64,000 nt of DNA from Exiguobacterium sp. s146 (lineage in GTDB: Bacteria > Bacillota > Bacilli > Exiguobacteriales > Exiguobacteriaceae): assembly GCF_018618415.1 (NCBI RefSeq), contig NZ_JACSMA010000001.1, positions 434,001 to 498,000 on the forward strand, given 5' to 3'. Made by a program: the position numbers and the translations under genes. Each line of letters starts with the position of its first letter. Position 1 is the stretch's first letter. The notes under the pieces were generated by a model that was not told the DNA's origin, did not search any database, and worked only from the letters and a program-made list of their open reading frames with translations. Below, piece by piece: positions 42,928-51,344 of this stretch.

Positions 42928-45098
42928 CGAAAGCACCGCTTCGCGTCCTCGTCTATGGGGACGTGAACTTGAACTTGATTGACGGGTCGGCCATCTGGCT
43001 GACATCCGTCGTCCATATGTTGAAACAAGACCCGTCGATTCACGTCGATATCTTATTGAAACGCTCCATCGTCAAACCGGAAGTGACAGCGTCGATCCGT
43101 GAGTTGCCGAACGTGCGCTTCCTTGATGTATTCGGCGAAACGTCACCGAAGAAGGACGAACCGTACTATGAGAAGAAAGTGCTCGAGCCGTCTGAAGCGG
43201 CCCAGCTCATCCATGAGCTCATGATGAGCGGCTCATACGACTTGGCGTTCATCCGTGGCTTCCAGCTCGCCTACAACTTGTCGGCGTATGAGGACACGAT
43301 GGCGAAGACGTGGACGTATATCACCGACTTCACCCACGACCATACGCAGGCGTCGGACGAGGAGCTGGCCCGCTTGAAGCAAATCGCCTCACGCTCGGCC
43401 CGCATGCTCTGCCAAACGTCGGCGATGAAGGATTATTTTGAGACGTTCCTCCCGACGGAGCGGCCGTTCCTCATCTTGAACCCGATGATTCCGAACGTGA
43501 AAGAAGCGACGCCGTCGTTCACGAAACCGAACGACCGCCTCGTCTATACGGGCAAGTTCGCACCGCTCTGGTATTCGAGCGAGATTTTGACGGCGTTTGC
43601 GAAGCTTCGGTCCGTTCACAAGACCGCAGAGCTTCATGTCGCCGGCGACAAGTTCAATCAAGACCCGAACAACCCGAACTTCCGCAAAGAGGTGACACAC
43701 CGGCTCGGTCACGACCCGGGCGTGACATGGTTGAAAGGCATCCCGCGCCGTGACGTCGAGACGTTAATCGAGTCGAGTGCAATCGGGGTATCATGGCGCC
43801 ATCCGGAACTCGATGCCTCGCTCGAACTGTCGACGAAGTTGCTCGAGTACGGCGCGCTCGGAAAACCGGTGTTGCTCAACCGCAACCCGATGCACGAGCT
43901 CATCCTTGGAGCGGACTATCCGTTGTTCGTTAATTCGGAGACGGAGTTCATCGACAAGGCGCGTCTCGCACTCTCAGACGCAGACGTGTACCGTGACGCC
44001 GCGAAGCGCTTGTACGACATGGCCCAGTACTATACGTTCACGAACACGTATGCGCGTCTCCGTGACGAGCTGTGGGCGATGAAAAAGTTGACGATCGTCT
44101 TCGCCGGCCATGATTTGAAGTTCTTGAAGCTGTTCATGCAGAAGTTCTCGGAGAACCCGCGCTTCAACGTGCTCGTCGACCAATGGGACGGCCATAAGAT
44201 TCACAACGTCAACCATAGTAAGGCGTGCTTGGAGCAGGCCGATATCATCTTCTGTGAATGGGGACTCGGCAACGCCGTCTGGTACTCGGAGCATAAGCTG
44301 CCGCACCAGAAGCTGATCGTGCGGATTCACCGTCAAGAGAAAGAGACGCCGTTCCCACGTCAGTACAACTTGCACAACATCGACAAAATCATCCTCGTCT
44401 CGCCGTATATGCTCGAAGAGATGTACCGTCTGTTCCGCATCCCGCGCCATAAGATGACGATGATTTATAACGCCGTCGACGGGAATCGCTTGAATCAGCC
44501 GAAAGTGAAGCAAGATTTGACGTTCCACCTCGGGATGATCGGCGTCAATCCGAAGTTGAAACGGCTCGACTTGGCGCTCGACATCCTCGAGCAGCTGTTG
44601 CAACAAGACAGTCGTTATAAACTCTTCATTAAAGGACATCACCCGAATGAGATTTATTGGATCAATAAACGGGAAGATGAAAGAGCGTATTACGATAAAT
44701 TGCTCGCCCGTCTCGAAGAACCGCAGTTCCAATCGAGCGTCCAGTTCGATGGACACGGCGACGACGTGGCCGAATGGTTGCAAAAGATTGGCTTCGTCCT
44801 CTCGATGAGCGATCTCGAGAGCTTCCATTTGGCGCCGGCCGAAGCGATGACGTCGGGTACGTACCCGCTCATCCGACACTGGACCGGCAGCGAGACGATT
44901 TATCCGGACGACTTATTGCTGGAAGATGTGTCCGACGCCGTCGGCATCATCCGCTCGTTCGCTGACAATTCTGACCGTCTACTCGAAGCGGGAAAACCGC
45001 TTCAAGCCTATGCATTTGAGCACTTCGCGGTCGAAACACTTGCTAAAAAGCTGGAACAGCTTATACTAGAGGCGTTGTCCGAAACGGAAAAACATTGA
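42924..45098 (+). CDS. Tandem GT-B glycosyltransferase
   Basis: A 724-residue fusion of two GT-B transferases. The first (1-388) reads 'VLVYGDVNLNLIDGSAIWLT', then 'RLVYTGKFAPLWYSSEIL' and 'SLELSTKLLEYGALGKPVLL'; the second (389-724) reads 'HLGMIGVNPKLKRLDLALDIL' and 'LSMSDLESFHLAPAEAMTSG'. Both carry the GT4-type donor site with acidic residue (E in 'STKLLEYG', 'APAEAM'). The ATG overlaps the previous stop. The second half looks like TagE/TarE-type or sporulation glycosyltransferases. It likely builds the repeat unit together with the two preceding enzymes. Sugar specificity unknown. Confidence 0.87.
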   Translation: MTKAPLRVLVYGDVNLNLIDGSAIWLTSVVHMLKQDPSIHVDILLKRSIVKPEVTASIRELPNVRFLDVFGETSPKKDEPYYEKKVLEPSEAAQLIHELMMSGSYDLAFIRGFQLAYNLSAYEDTMAKTWTYITDFTHDHTQASDEELARLKQIASRSARMLCQTSAMKDYFETFLPTERPFLILNPMIPNVKEATPSFTKPNDRLVYTGKFAPLWYSSEILTAFAKLRSVHKTAELHVAGDKFNQDPNNPNFRKEVTHRLGHDPGVTWLKGIPRRDVETLIESSAIGVSWRHPELDASLELSTKLLEYGALGKPVLLNRNPMHELILGADYPLFVNSETEFIDKARLALSDADVYRDAAKRLYDMAQYYTFTNTYARLRDELWAMKKLTIVFAGHDLKFLKLFMQKFSENPRFNVLVDQWDGHKIHNVNHSKACLEQADIIFCEWGLGNAVWYSEHKLPHQKLIVRIHRQEKETPFPRQYNLHNIDKIILVSPYMLEEMYRLFRIPRHKMTMIYNAVDGNRLNQPKVKQDLTFHLGMIGVNPKLKRLDLALDILEQLLQQDSRYKLFIKGHHPNEIYWINKREDERAYYDKLLARLEEPQFQSSVQFDGHGDDVAEWLQKIGFVLSMSDLESFHLAPAEAMTSGTYPLIRHWTGSETIYPDDLLLEDVSDAVGIIRSFADNSDRLLEAGKPLQAYAFEHFAVETLAKKLEQLILEALSETEKH

Positions 45099-45116
45099 TT
45101 TGTCATTAAAATGTAA

Positions 45117-45146
45117 TTGCCCGGCTGATTTGTTCAAGAGTATAAT
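45117..45146 (+). promoter_or_regulatory. Sigma-A promoter for the sugar-nucleotide and export genes
   Basis: TTGCCC, 18-base spacer and a perfect TATAAT. The leader before the start at 45240 is about 85 bases. Confidence 0.72.
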
Positions 45147-45239
45147 GAGTATTGTTTTATTGTCGAAACTGAAATAAAATGATGGACATGCTCGCACCGA
45201 GAAATCGCAGGGCACACACACACTTGGAGGTTACTACAA

Positions 45240-46529
45240 ATGAAAGTATGTACAGTAGGTCTTGGGTATATTGGTTTGCCGACATCGGCAGTCTTCGCTA
45301 AATATGGCGTCGACGTCGTTGGGGTAGACATCTCTCAAAACGTCGTAGATAAATTGAACCGTGGTGAAATCCACATTGAAGAGCCAGGTCTCGGCGAAGT
45401 CGTCGCAGACGTCGTCGCGCAAGGCAAGTTCCGTGCGTCACTCTCACCGGAGAAAGCGGACGCATTCATCATCGCTGTCCCGACACCAAACAATGATGAC
45501 GAGCACAAGTCGTGCGACCTCACATACGTCTTGGACGCGACACGTAAAGTCCTTCCATTCGTCGAGAAAGGCAACGTCATCATCGTCGAGTCGACGATCG
45601 CGCCACGTACGATGGACGATTTCGTCAAGCCACTCGTCGAAGAAGCTGGATTCGTCGTCGGCGAAGACATCTTCCTCGTTCACTGCCCAGAGCGTGTCCT
45701 TCCTGGACAAATCTTGCATGAGCTCGTGCACAACAACCGCATCGTCGGCGGCATCACGCCTGAATGTGCGGAAGCTGGCGCACGCGTCTACGGCACATTC
45801 GTCGAAGGCGAAATCGTCAAGACGGACGCGAAGACGGCTGAAATGTCGAAGCTCATGGAGAACACGTTCCGTGACGTCAACATCGCCCTCGCGAACGAAC
45901 TCGCGAAAGTGTGTAACGACCTCGATATCAACGTCCTCGACGTCATCGAAATGGCGAACAAACACCCGCGCGTCAACTTGCATAGCCCAGGTCCTGGCGT
46001 TGGTGGTCACTGCCTCGCGGTCGACCCATACTTCATCGTCGCGAAGTCACCAGACCTCGCGAAAATCATCAACTTGTCGCGTGAGACGAACGTCTCAATG
46101 CCAGCCTACGTGGCCGACAACGTCGAGAAGCTCGTTGCGGGCATCGAAGACGCGAAAGTCGCTGTCTTCGGCGTGACGTACAAAGGAAACGTCGATGACA
46201 TGCGTGAAAGCCCAGCTGTCGACATCTGTGAGCTCTTGCTCGACCGCGGTGTGAACATCTCGGTTCATGACGGTCACGTCGAGAAGTCGACATCGAGCCG
46301 CTTCGACCTCGTCTCGAAAGAAGAAGCGATCGCTGGAGCGGACCTCGTCCTCGTCCTCGTCGACCACAACGAGTTCAAGACACTCGATTTCGCTGAACTC
46401 AGCGGAGCGATGCGTCGTCCGATGATCTTTGACACGCGTAACATCGTGAAGCCAGCTGGCGAAGATGTCGCGGTCGTCAACTACGGCAACTTGTACAAAT
46501 TTACAAAGGAAACGAATCTCGTACGTTGA
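45240..46529 (+). CDS. wecC: UDP-N-acetyl-D-mannosamine dehydrogenase (UDP-ManNAcA synthesis)
   Basis: A 429-residue NAD-dependent sugar dehydrogenase that oxidises UDP-ManNAc to UDP-ManNAcA in two steps. The Rossmann motif is GLGYIGLPT (7-15). The catalytic Cys258 is in GVGGHCLAVDPYF, the signature that separates ManNAc dehydrogenases (WecC, CapL) from UDP-glucose dehydrogenases. The Lys/Asn helix 'KLMENTFRDVNIALANELAK' is typical as well. GGAGG lies before the ATG. The 2-epimerase that supplies its substrate is four genes downstream (48208). Codon bias here is as strong as in the S-layer-like gene, suggesting high flux. Symbol given by family resemblance. Confidence 0.9.
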   Translation: MKVCTVGLGYIGLPTSAVFAKYGVDVVGVDISQNVVDKLNRGEIHIEEPGLGEVVADVVAQGKFRASLSPEKADAFIIAVPTPNNDDEHKSCDLTYVLDATRKVLPFVEKGNVIIVESTIAPRTMDDFVKPLVEEAGFVVGEDIFLVHCPERVLPGQILHELVHNNRIVGGITPECAEAGARVYGTFVEGEIVKTDAKTAEMSKLMENTFRDVNIALANELAKVCNDLDINVLDVIEMANKHPRVNLHSPGPGVGGHCLAVDPYFIVAKSPDLAKIINLSRETNVSMPAYVADNVEKLVAGIEDAKVAVFGVTYKGNVDDMRESPAVDICELLLDRGVNISVHDGHVEKSTSSRFDLVSKEEAIAGADLVLVLVDHNEFKTLDFAELSGAMRRPMIFDTRNIVKPAGEDVAVVNYGNLYKFTKETNLVR

Positions 46530-46545
46530 TTCAAGGTGAATTCAC

Positions 46546-47343
46546 ATGTTTAAATCCGCGAAAGCTATTCTTTCAGAACTGCAGTCGAGTAAGTATCTGA
46601 TCATGCGTCTCGCGACGTATGAGACGAAGAGCAACTATTCAATGCAGTACCTCGGATTTTTATGGGAATTCGTCACGCCATTGCTGCAAATCGCAGTCTA
46701 TTGGTTTGTATTTGGATTTGGTATTCGAAGCGGCAGGCCGATTGATGGCGTGCCGTTTCTGCCATGGCTCGTTGCAGGGATTGTCGTCTGGTTCTTTATT
46801 GCCGCGGCAATCACTTCTACGGCTCGGTCTGTCTATTCGAAGATTGGGTTAGTTTCCAAAATGAGCTTTCCAATCTCAACGATTCCTGCTTACGTCCTGT
46901 TATCGTTGTTTTATCGCCATGCCATTTTAGTGGCGGTATCCTACGTGTTAATGTGGGCGTTCGGCTATCCGATGGGGCTCCATTCGCTATGGTTCATATA
47001 CCTGGCGATCAGTGCTCTTGCCTTACTTTACTCGCTAGCGTTAATCACATCCGCACTGACGACGATCGTGCGCGACTTACAAAACTTACTGCAATCGCTC
47101 ATGCGAATGCTCATGTACTTGACGCCGATTTTTTGGGTTCCGACCGGCCGTCTCGCAGACATCCTTCAAGTCAATCCGCTCTATTATTTGATTGAAGGGT
47201 ATCGTTCGATGTTCCTCGGCACTGATTGGCTCGCGAACAACTGGGCGTATGGTCTCTACTATTGGGCGATCGTGCTCGTCCTCTTCTTTGTTGGTTCGAT
47301 GATCCATATGCGCTTCCGCCGTTATTTCATCGATTACATTTGA
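46546..47343 (+). CDS. Polysaccharide ABC exporter permease, TagG-like
   Basis: ABC-2 type membrane subunit of 265 residues with six helices. AAGGTGA precedes the ATG. It keeps family stretches: 'MQYLGFLWEFVTPLLQIAVY', 'GIVVWFFIAAAITSTARSV' and 'YLTPIFWVPTGRL...NPLYYLIEGYRSMFLG', as in TagG of wall teichoic acid export and in O-antigen exporters. With the next gene it should move the finished undecaprenyl-linked polymer across the membrane. Its codons are less biased than those of the dehydrogenase just upstream. Confidence 0.93.
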   Translation: MFKSAKAILSELQSSKYLIMRLATYETKSNYSMQYLGFLWEFVTPLLQIAVYWFVFGFGIRSGRPIDGVPFLPWLVAGIVVWFFIAAAITSTARSVYSKIGLVSKMSFPISTIPAYVLLSLFYRHAILVAVSYVLMWAFGYPMGLHSLWFIYLAISALALLYSLALITSALTTIVRDLQNLLQSLMRMLMYLTPIFWVPTGRLADILQVNPLYYLIEGYRSMFLGTDWLANNWAYGLYYWAIVLVLFFVGSMIHMRFRRYFIDYI

Positions 47344-47353
47344 GGAGGCTACC

Positions 47354-48211
47354 ATGTATCAAGTTAAATTTGAGAACGTGTCAAAACGTTATACGTTGTA
47401 CAATAAGCCGACCGATAAGTTGAAGGAGATTTTCCTCAATAAAACGAACGGCAAGCAATTCTATGCGCTCCGGAACGTCACGTTTGAAGTGCCGCCGGGC
47501 GAAGTCGTCGGCATCATCGGCATCAACGGGTCAGGAAAGTCGACGATGTCGAACCTGCTCGCGGATGTCATGCCGCCAACGCACGGTCAAATCGAACTGA
47601 AAGGCAAGACGGCGCTCATCGCGATCTCGTCTGGCCTGAACGGGAACTTGACCGGAATGGAGAATATCGAATTGAAAGGGCTCATGCTCGGGATGACGAA
47701 ACATGAGATTGCCGAGCTGACACCTGAAATTATCGAATTCGCCGATATCGGTGACTTCATTCATCAACCCGTCAAGACGTATTCGAGCGGGATGAAATCG
47801 CGTCTCGGGTTTGCGATTTCGATTAACATCGATCCCGACATTCTCGTCATCGATGAGGCGCTCTCGGTCGGTGACCAAACGTTCACCGACAAGTGTCTCG
47901 CCAAAATGAACGAGTTCAAGGATCAAGGCAAGACGATTTTCTTCATCAGCCACTCCGTGTCCCAAGTCCGACAGTTCTGTACGCTCGGACTATGGCTCGA
48001 GTTCGGTGAGGTACGCGAATACGGACCGGTCGAAGAAGTCGCTCGTGAATACAATAAGTTTTTAAAATGGTTCCGTAACTTATCGAAAGATCAGCAAGAC
48101 GCGTTCAAAGCGGATAAGTTGAAACGCCGGACAACCGTTGTCGAATCTACAGAGCTCGGCGAGACGTATATCTTGCCGCCGCTCACAGAAGAGGAGTTAG
48201 CGAATCGATGA
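47354..48211 (+). CDS. Polysaccharide ABC exporter ATP-binding protein, TagH-like
   Basis: ATPase of 285 residues. Walker A is GINGSGKST (57-65), signature 'YSSGMKSRLGFAISI', Walker B 'ILVIDEALSVGD', switch His in 'IFFISHSVSQVRQFC'. The 'ALISSGLN' region (here AISSGLNGNLTGMENI) is diagnostic of TagH/Wzt-type polymer exporters. The C-terminal 60 residues are shorter than the extracytoplasmic extension of B. subtilis TagH. The product acts with the permease at 46546, and its stop overlaps the epimerase start. Confidence 0.93.
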   Translation: MYQVKFENVSKRYTLYNKPTDKLKEIFLNKTNGKQFYALRNVTFEVPPGEVVGIIGINGSGKSTMSNLLADVMPPTHGQIELKGKTALIAISSGLNGNLTGMENIELKGLMLGMTKHEIAELTPEIIEFADIGDFIHQPVKTYSSGMKSRLGFAISINIDPDILVIDEALSVGDQTFTDKCLAKMNEFKDQGKTIFFISHSVSQVRQFCTLGLWLEFGEVREYGPVEEVAREYNKFLKWFRNLSKDQQDAFKADKLKRRTTVVESTELGETYILPPLTEEELANR

Positions 48212-49314
48212 AAAAAGTAATGACTGTCTTCGGGACACGCCCAGAAGCGATTAAAATGGCACCACTCGTTCTTGAATTGAAGAAACGGGAAGGGGTCGAA
48301 CCAATCGTCGTCGTCACGGCGCAGCACCGTCAAATGCTTGACCAAGTGCTCGAATTGTTCGAAATCAAGCCAGACTACGATTTGGATATCATGAAAGACA
48401 AGCAAACGTTGTATGACGTGACGTCACGCGTCCTCAAAGGAATGGGCGAAGTCATCGCTGAAACGAAGCCGGACATCGTTCTCGTCCATGGTGACACGAC
48501 GACGACGTTCGCGGCCTCGCTCGCAGCGTTCTACAACCAAACTGCGGTCGGGCACGTCGAAGCGGGTCTTCGTACGTACAACAAGTACTCGCCGTTCCCA
48601 GAAGAGATGAACCGTCAGCTCACGGGCGTCATGGCTGACCTTCATTTCGCACCGACGGAAACGTCGAAAGAGAACTTGCTTCGTGAAGGCAAGCCGGAAG
48701 ACAAAATCTTCGTCACCGGCAACACAGCGATTGACGCACTCAAAACGACGGTCCGTGAGGACTACTCGAACGAGTTGCTCGATTCGATTCGTGAATCGGG
48801 ACGCCGTCTCGTCTTGCTCACGGCCCACCGCCGCGAGAACCTCGGCGAGCCGATGCGCAACATGTTCCGTGCTGTGCGCCGTTTGATTGAGAAGTATGAC
48901 GATATCGAAGTCGTGTATCCGGTCCACATGAACCCGGTCGTCCGCGAACTCGCCAACGAGATTTTGCACGATATCGACCGTGTCCACTTGATTGAACCGC
49001 TCGACGTCTTCGACTTCCACAACTATGCATCGATCTCGCACTTGATCCTCACGGATTCGGGCGGCGTGCAAGAAGAAGCACCGTCACTCGGTGTTCCAGT
49101 CCTCGTCCTTCGTGACACGACGGAACGTCCGGAAGGCGTGGCCGCTGGTACGTTGAAACTTGCTGGTGTCGAGGAAGAAGTCATCTTCGGTCTCGCCGAT
49201 GAGCTCCTCTCAGACGAAGCCGCATACAAGTTGATGTCACAAGCCTCGAACCCATACGGTGACGGGGAAGCATCACGTCGCATCGTCGACGCCATTTTGG
49301 CAACCGACTTCTAA
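48208..49314 (+). CDS. mnaA: UDP-N-acetylglucosamine 2-epimerase
   Basis: A 368-residue non-hydrolysing epimerase (WecB/MnaA) that interconverts UDP-GlcNAc and UDP-ManNAc. Family motifs: 'VFGTRPEAIKMAPL', 'VLVHGDTTTTFAASLAAFY', 'GHVEAGLRTYNKYSPFPEE', 'LTAHRRENLGEPM', 'ILTDSGGVQEEAPSLGVPVL' and 'RDTTERPEG'. The catalytic Asp, Glu and His residues of the family are all in place. It supplies UDP-ManNAc for the dehydrogenase at 45240 and perhaps for a ManNAc-GlcNAc linkage unit. Overlaps the TagH-like gene by four bases and is followed by a terminator. Confidence 0.97.
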   Translation: MKKVMTVFGTRPEAIKMAPLVLELKKREGVEPIVVVTAQHRQMLDQVLELFEIKPDYDLDIMKDKQTLYDVTSRVLKGMGEVIAETKPDIVLVHGDTTTTFAASLAAFYNQTAVGHVEAGLRTYNKYSPFPEEMNRQLTGVMADLHFAPTETSKENLLREGKPEDKIFVTGNTAIDALKTTVREDYSNELLDSIRESGRRLVLLTAHRRENLGEPMRNMFRAVRRLIEKYDDIEVVYPVHMNPVVRELANEILHDIDRVHLIEPLDVFDFHNYASISHLILTDSGGVQEEAPSLGVPVLVLRDTTERPEGVAAGTLKLAGVEEEVIFGLADELLSDEAAYKLMSQASNPYGDGEASRRIVDAILATDF

Positions 49315-49332
49315 TAACTTAATGTAAAAGAA

Positions 49333-49372
49333 TAAGAGTTGTCTCGTACATGCGTACGGCAACTCTTTTCTT
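49333..49372 (+). terminator. Rho-independent terminator
   Basis: Stem AAGAGTTG / CAACTCTT with an inner CGTAC/GTACG stem, then TTTTC. Confidence 0.75.
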
Positions 49373-49391
49373 ATAAAACGGAGGAAACGAT

Positions 49392-49871
49392 ATGGCAGTC
49401 AAAAGAATCCGCCCTGCGATTTATCATTATTATCCGCGCGGTTACCAGAAGGATCACTTACGGATGCGCGAAGAAGGGTATAAGACAGAGGTTACGTTCA
49501 TGCCGGAGAGTGAGTCCGACTCGATTTACGTGCAACTGTTCGATTTGAAATTCGAGATTCCGCCGTCGCAAATGTTTTTGCCGGACGCGCAGATGGACCC
49601 TTGCCAAACGATTGGCCTCGATACGCATATTCACGTGCTCAGTGATAAGACCGTGAAGCTCGAGATGTATTTCATGCAATATACGAAGAAAGAACGCGTC
49701 TCGAACAAACGCTTCAAGTTGACGCTGAACCCGGGCGACAACCACATCGAGGAATCGATCCCTCAAGTCGAAGGGGCGGAGTACTTCAAACTCTCTTACA
49801 AATATGTGATTGAGACGACGGAGCCGCAGACGATTCGACTCGATGATTTATACCTCTCGTTTGAGGAGTAA
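49392..49871 (+). CDS. Beta-sandwich protein of the glycan locus, unrecognised
   Basis: A 159-residue soluble protein. ACGGAGGAAACG precedes the ATG. It has no signal peptide. Its last 90 residues ('LEMYFMQYTKKERVSNKRF', 'GAEYFKLSYKYVIETTEPQT', 'IRLDDLYLSF') have the same strand order as the N-terminal modules of the giant transferase at 39856, so it looks like a free-standing copy of that module. Those modules may bind glycan or nucleotide sugar. It lies 24 bases before the MBOAT gene and is probably co-transcribed with it. Function not recognised. Confidence 0.75.
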   Translation: MAVKRIRPAIYHYYPRGYQKDHLRMREEGYKTEVTFMPESESDSIYVQLFDLKFEIPPSQMFLPDAQMDPCQTIGLDTHIHVLSDKTVKLEMYFMQYTKKERVSNKRFKLTLNPGDNHIEESIPQVEGAEYFKLSYKYVIETTEPQTIRLDDLYLSFEE

Positions 49872-49895
49872 TCTTGTAGGAAGGGACTAACTGAT

Positions 49896-51329
49896 ATGCT
49901 ATTTAGTTCAACCGTCTTTTTATTCTATTTCTTGCCGATTGTACTCGGCTTGTACTTTATCTCACCGCGTCCCATTAAAAACACGATTTTGCTCGTCGCG
50001 AGTCTGTTTTTCTACGCCTGGGGTGAACCGCGATTTGTATTGATTATGCTCGCGTCGATTGCGATGAACTACGTCTTTGGACTGCTCGTCGACCGCGACC
50101 GGCATCATGAAAAGAAAATCAAGCTGTGGATGACGCTCATGGTGCTCGGGAACCTCGGGATGCTTGGGGTGTTCAAATATGCGAGCTTCTTCGTCGAGAA
50201 CGTCAACAGTGTCCTCGGCTTCTCGTTGAATGACCCGGAAATCCCGCTCCCGCTCGGTATCTCGTTCTTCACGTTCCAAGCGATGAGTTACGTCATCGAC
50301 GTGTATCGTAAAGATGGACAAGTCCAGCGCAACATCTTTGACTTGGCCTTGTACGTTTCGTTCTTCCCGCAATTGATTGCCGGACCGATCGTCCGCTATC
50401 AAACGGTCGCCGATGAGATTGTCGATCGCCGTGAGACGATTGATGACTTCGTGTCTGGGATTCAGCGCTTCGTCATCGGTCTCGGGAAGAAAATGATTTT
50501 GGCGAACAGTGCTGGCTACGTCGCCGATCAAATTTTTGGCATGCCGGCCGGAGAGATGTCGACGACACTCGCCTGGATCGGGATTATCGCCTATTCGCTC
50601 CAAATTTACTTCGATTTCTCAGGTTATTCAGATATGGCCATCGGGCTAGGGCGTATGTTCGGGTTCCACTTCTTAGAGAACTTTAACTACCCGTATATCT
50701 CTCGTTCTGTTTCGGAGTTTTGGCGCAGATGGCATATGTCACTCGGTAGCTGGTTCCGTGACTACGTCTATATCCCGCTCGGCGGAAATCGCCAAGGCGA
50801 ATGGAAGACGTACCGCAACTTGGCTGTCGTCTGGTTCTTGACTGGGATTTGGCACGGGGCGAGTTGGACGTTTATCGCCTGGGGTGTATACTATGGGGTA
50901 TTCATCATGCTCGAACGTGCATTCCTCGGGAAATGGTTGAAGGCGATGCCGTCATGGCTGTCGCTCTCATTCACGTTGTTCGTCGTCATCATCGGTTGGG
51001 TCTTCTTCCGAGCTGACGATTTCCCGTATGCGATTGCTTACTTGCAGACAATGTTCGGCCTTCACGGCGGACCGCTGTTCGATCAACAAGCGCTCTATTA
51101 CTTGGTCCAATATGGGGTCGTACTCTTGGTCGCCATCATTGCGGCCACGCCGATTCCACGGATCGTGGTCGGGAAGTTCTTGAGTCAAGAACTCGACGAC
51201 ACGAAAACGATGGCGACCCGCCGAATCGTCGGGCTCGTCCGAGTGAGCGGTGTGCTCGTGCTCTTCTTCTTGTCGATTTCATATATCGTGTCGAGCACGT
51301 TCAACCCGTTCATCTACTTCCGCTTCTAA
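49896..51329 (+). CDS. MBOAT family O-acyltransferase (AlgI/DltB-like)
   Basis: Polytopic membrane acyltransferase of 477 residues with ten or more helices. The N-terminus 'MLFSSTVFLFYFLPIVLGLYF' and the stretch 'RSVSEFWRRWHMSLGSWFRDYVYIPLGGNR' (in part FWRRWHMSLGSWFRDY) are typical of AlgI. The catalytic His320 lies in 'GIWHGASWTF', with the second conserved His in 'RRWHMSL'. It should transfer acetyl groups across the membrane for the SGNH/DHHW partner encoded next. In this locus the acceptor is probably the exported polymer (inference). Confidence 0.93.
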   Translation: MLFSSTVFLFYFLPIVLGLYFISPRPIKNTILLVASLFFYAWGEPRFVLIMLASIAMNYVFGLLVDRDRHHEKKIKLWMTLMVLGNLGMLGVFKYASFFVENVNSVLGFSLNDPEIPLPLGISFFTFQAMSYVIDVYRKDGQVQRNIFDLALYVSFFPQLIAGPIVRYQTVADEIVDRRETIDDFVSGIQRFVIGLGKKMILANSAGYVADQIFGMPAGEMSTTLAWIGIIAYSLQIYFDFSGYSDMAIGLGRMFGFHFLENFNYPYISRSVSEFWRRWHMSLGSWFRDYVYIPLGGNRQGEWKTYRNLAVVWFLTGIWHGASWTFIAWGVYYGVFIMLERAFLGKWLKAMPSWLSLSFTLFVVIIGWVFFRADDFPYAIAYLQTMFGLHGGPLFDQQALYYLVQYGVVLLVAIIAATPIPRIVVGKFLSQELDDTKTMATRRIVGLVRVSGVLVLFFLSISYIVSSTFNPFIYFRF

Positions 51330-51344
51330 AGAGAAAGGAGCAAT

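Noticed and set aside
45361-46176. 271-codon Ser/Thr/Arg-rich plus frame inside the UDP-ManNAc dehydrogenase gene
   Set aside because: A +1 shadow caused by strong codon bias; the dehydrogenase motifs are all in the other frame.
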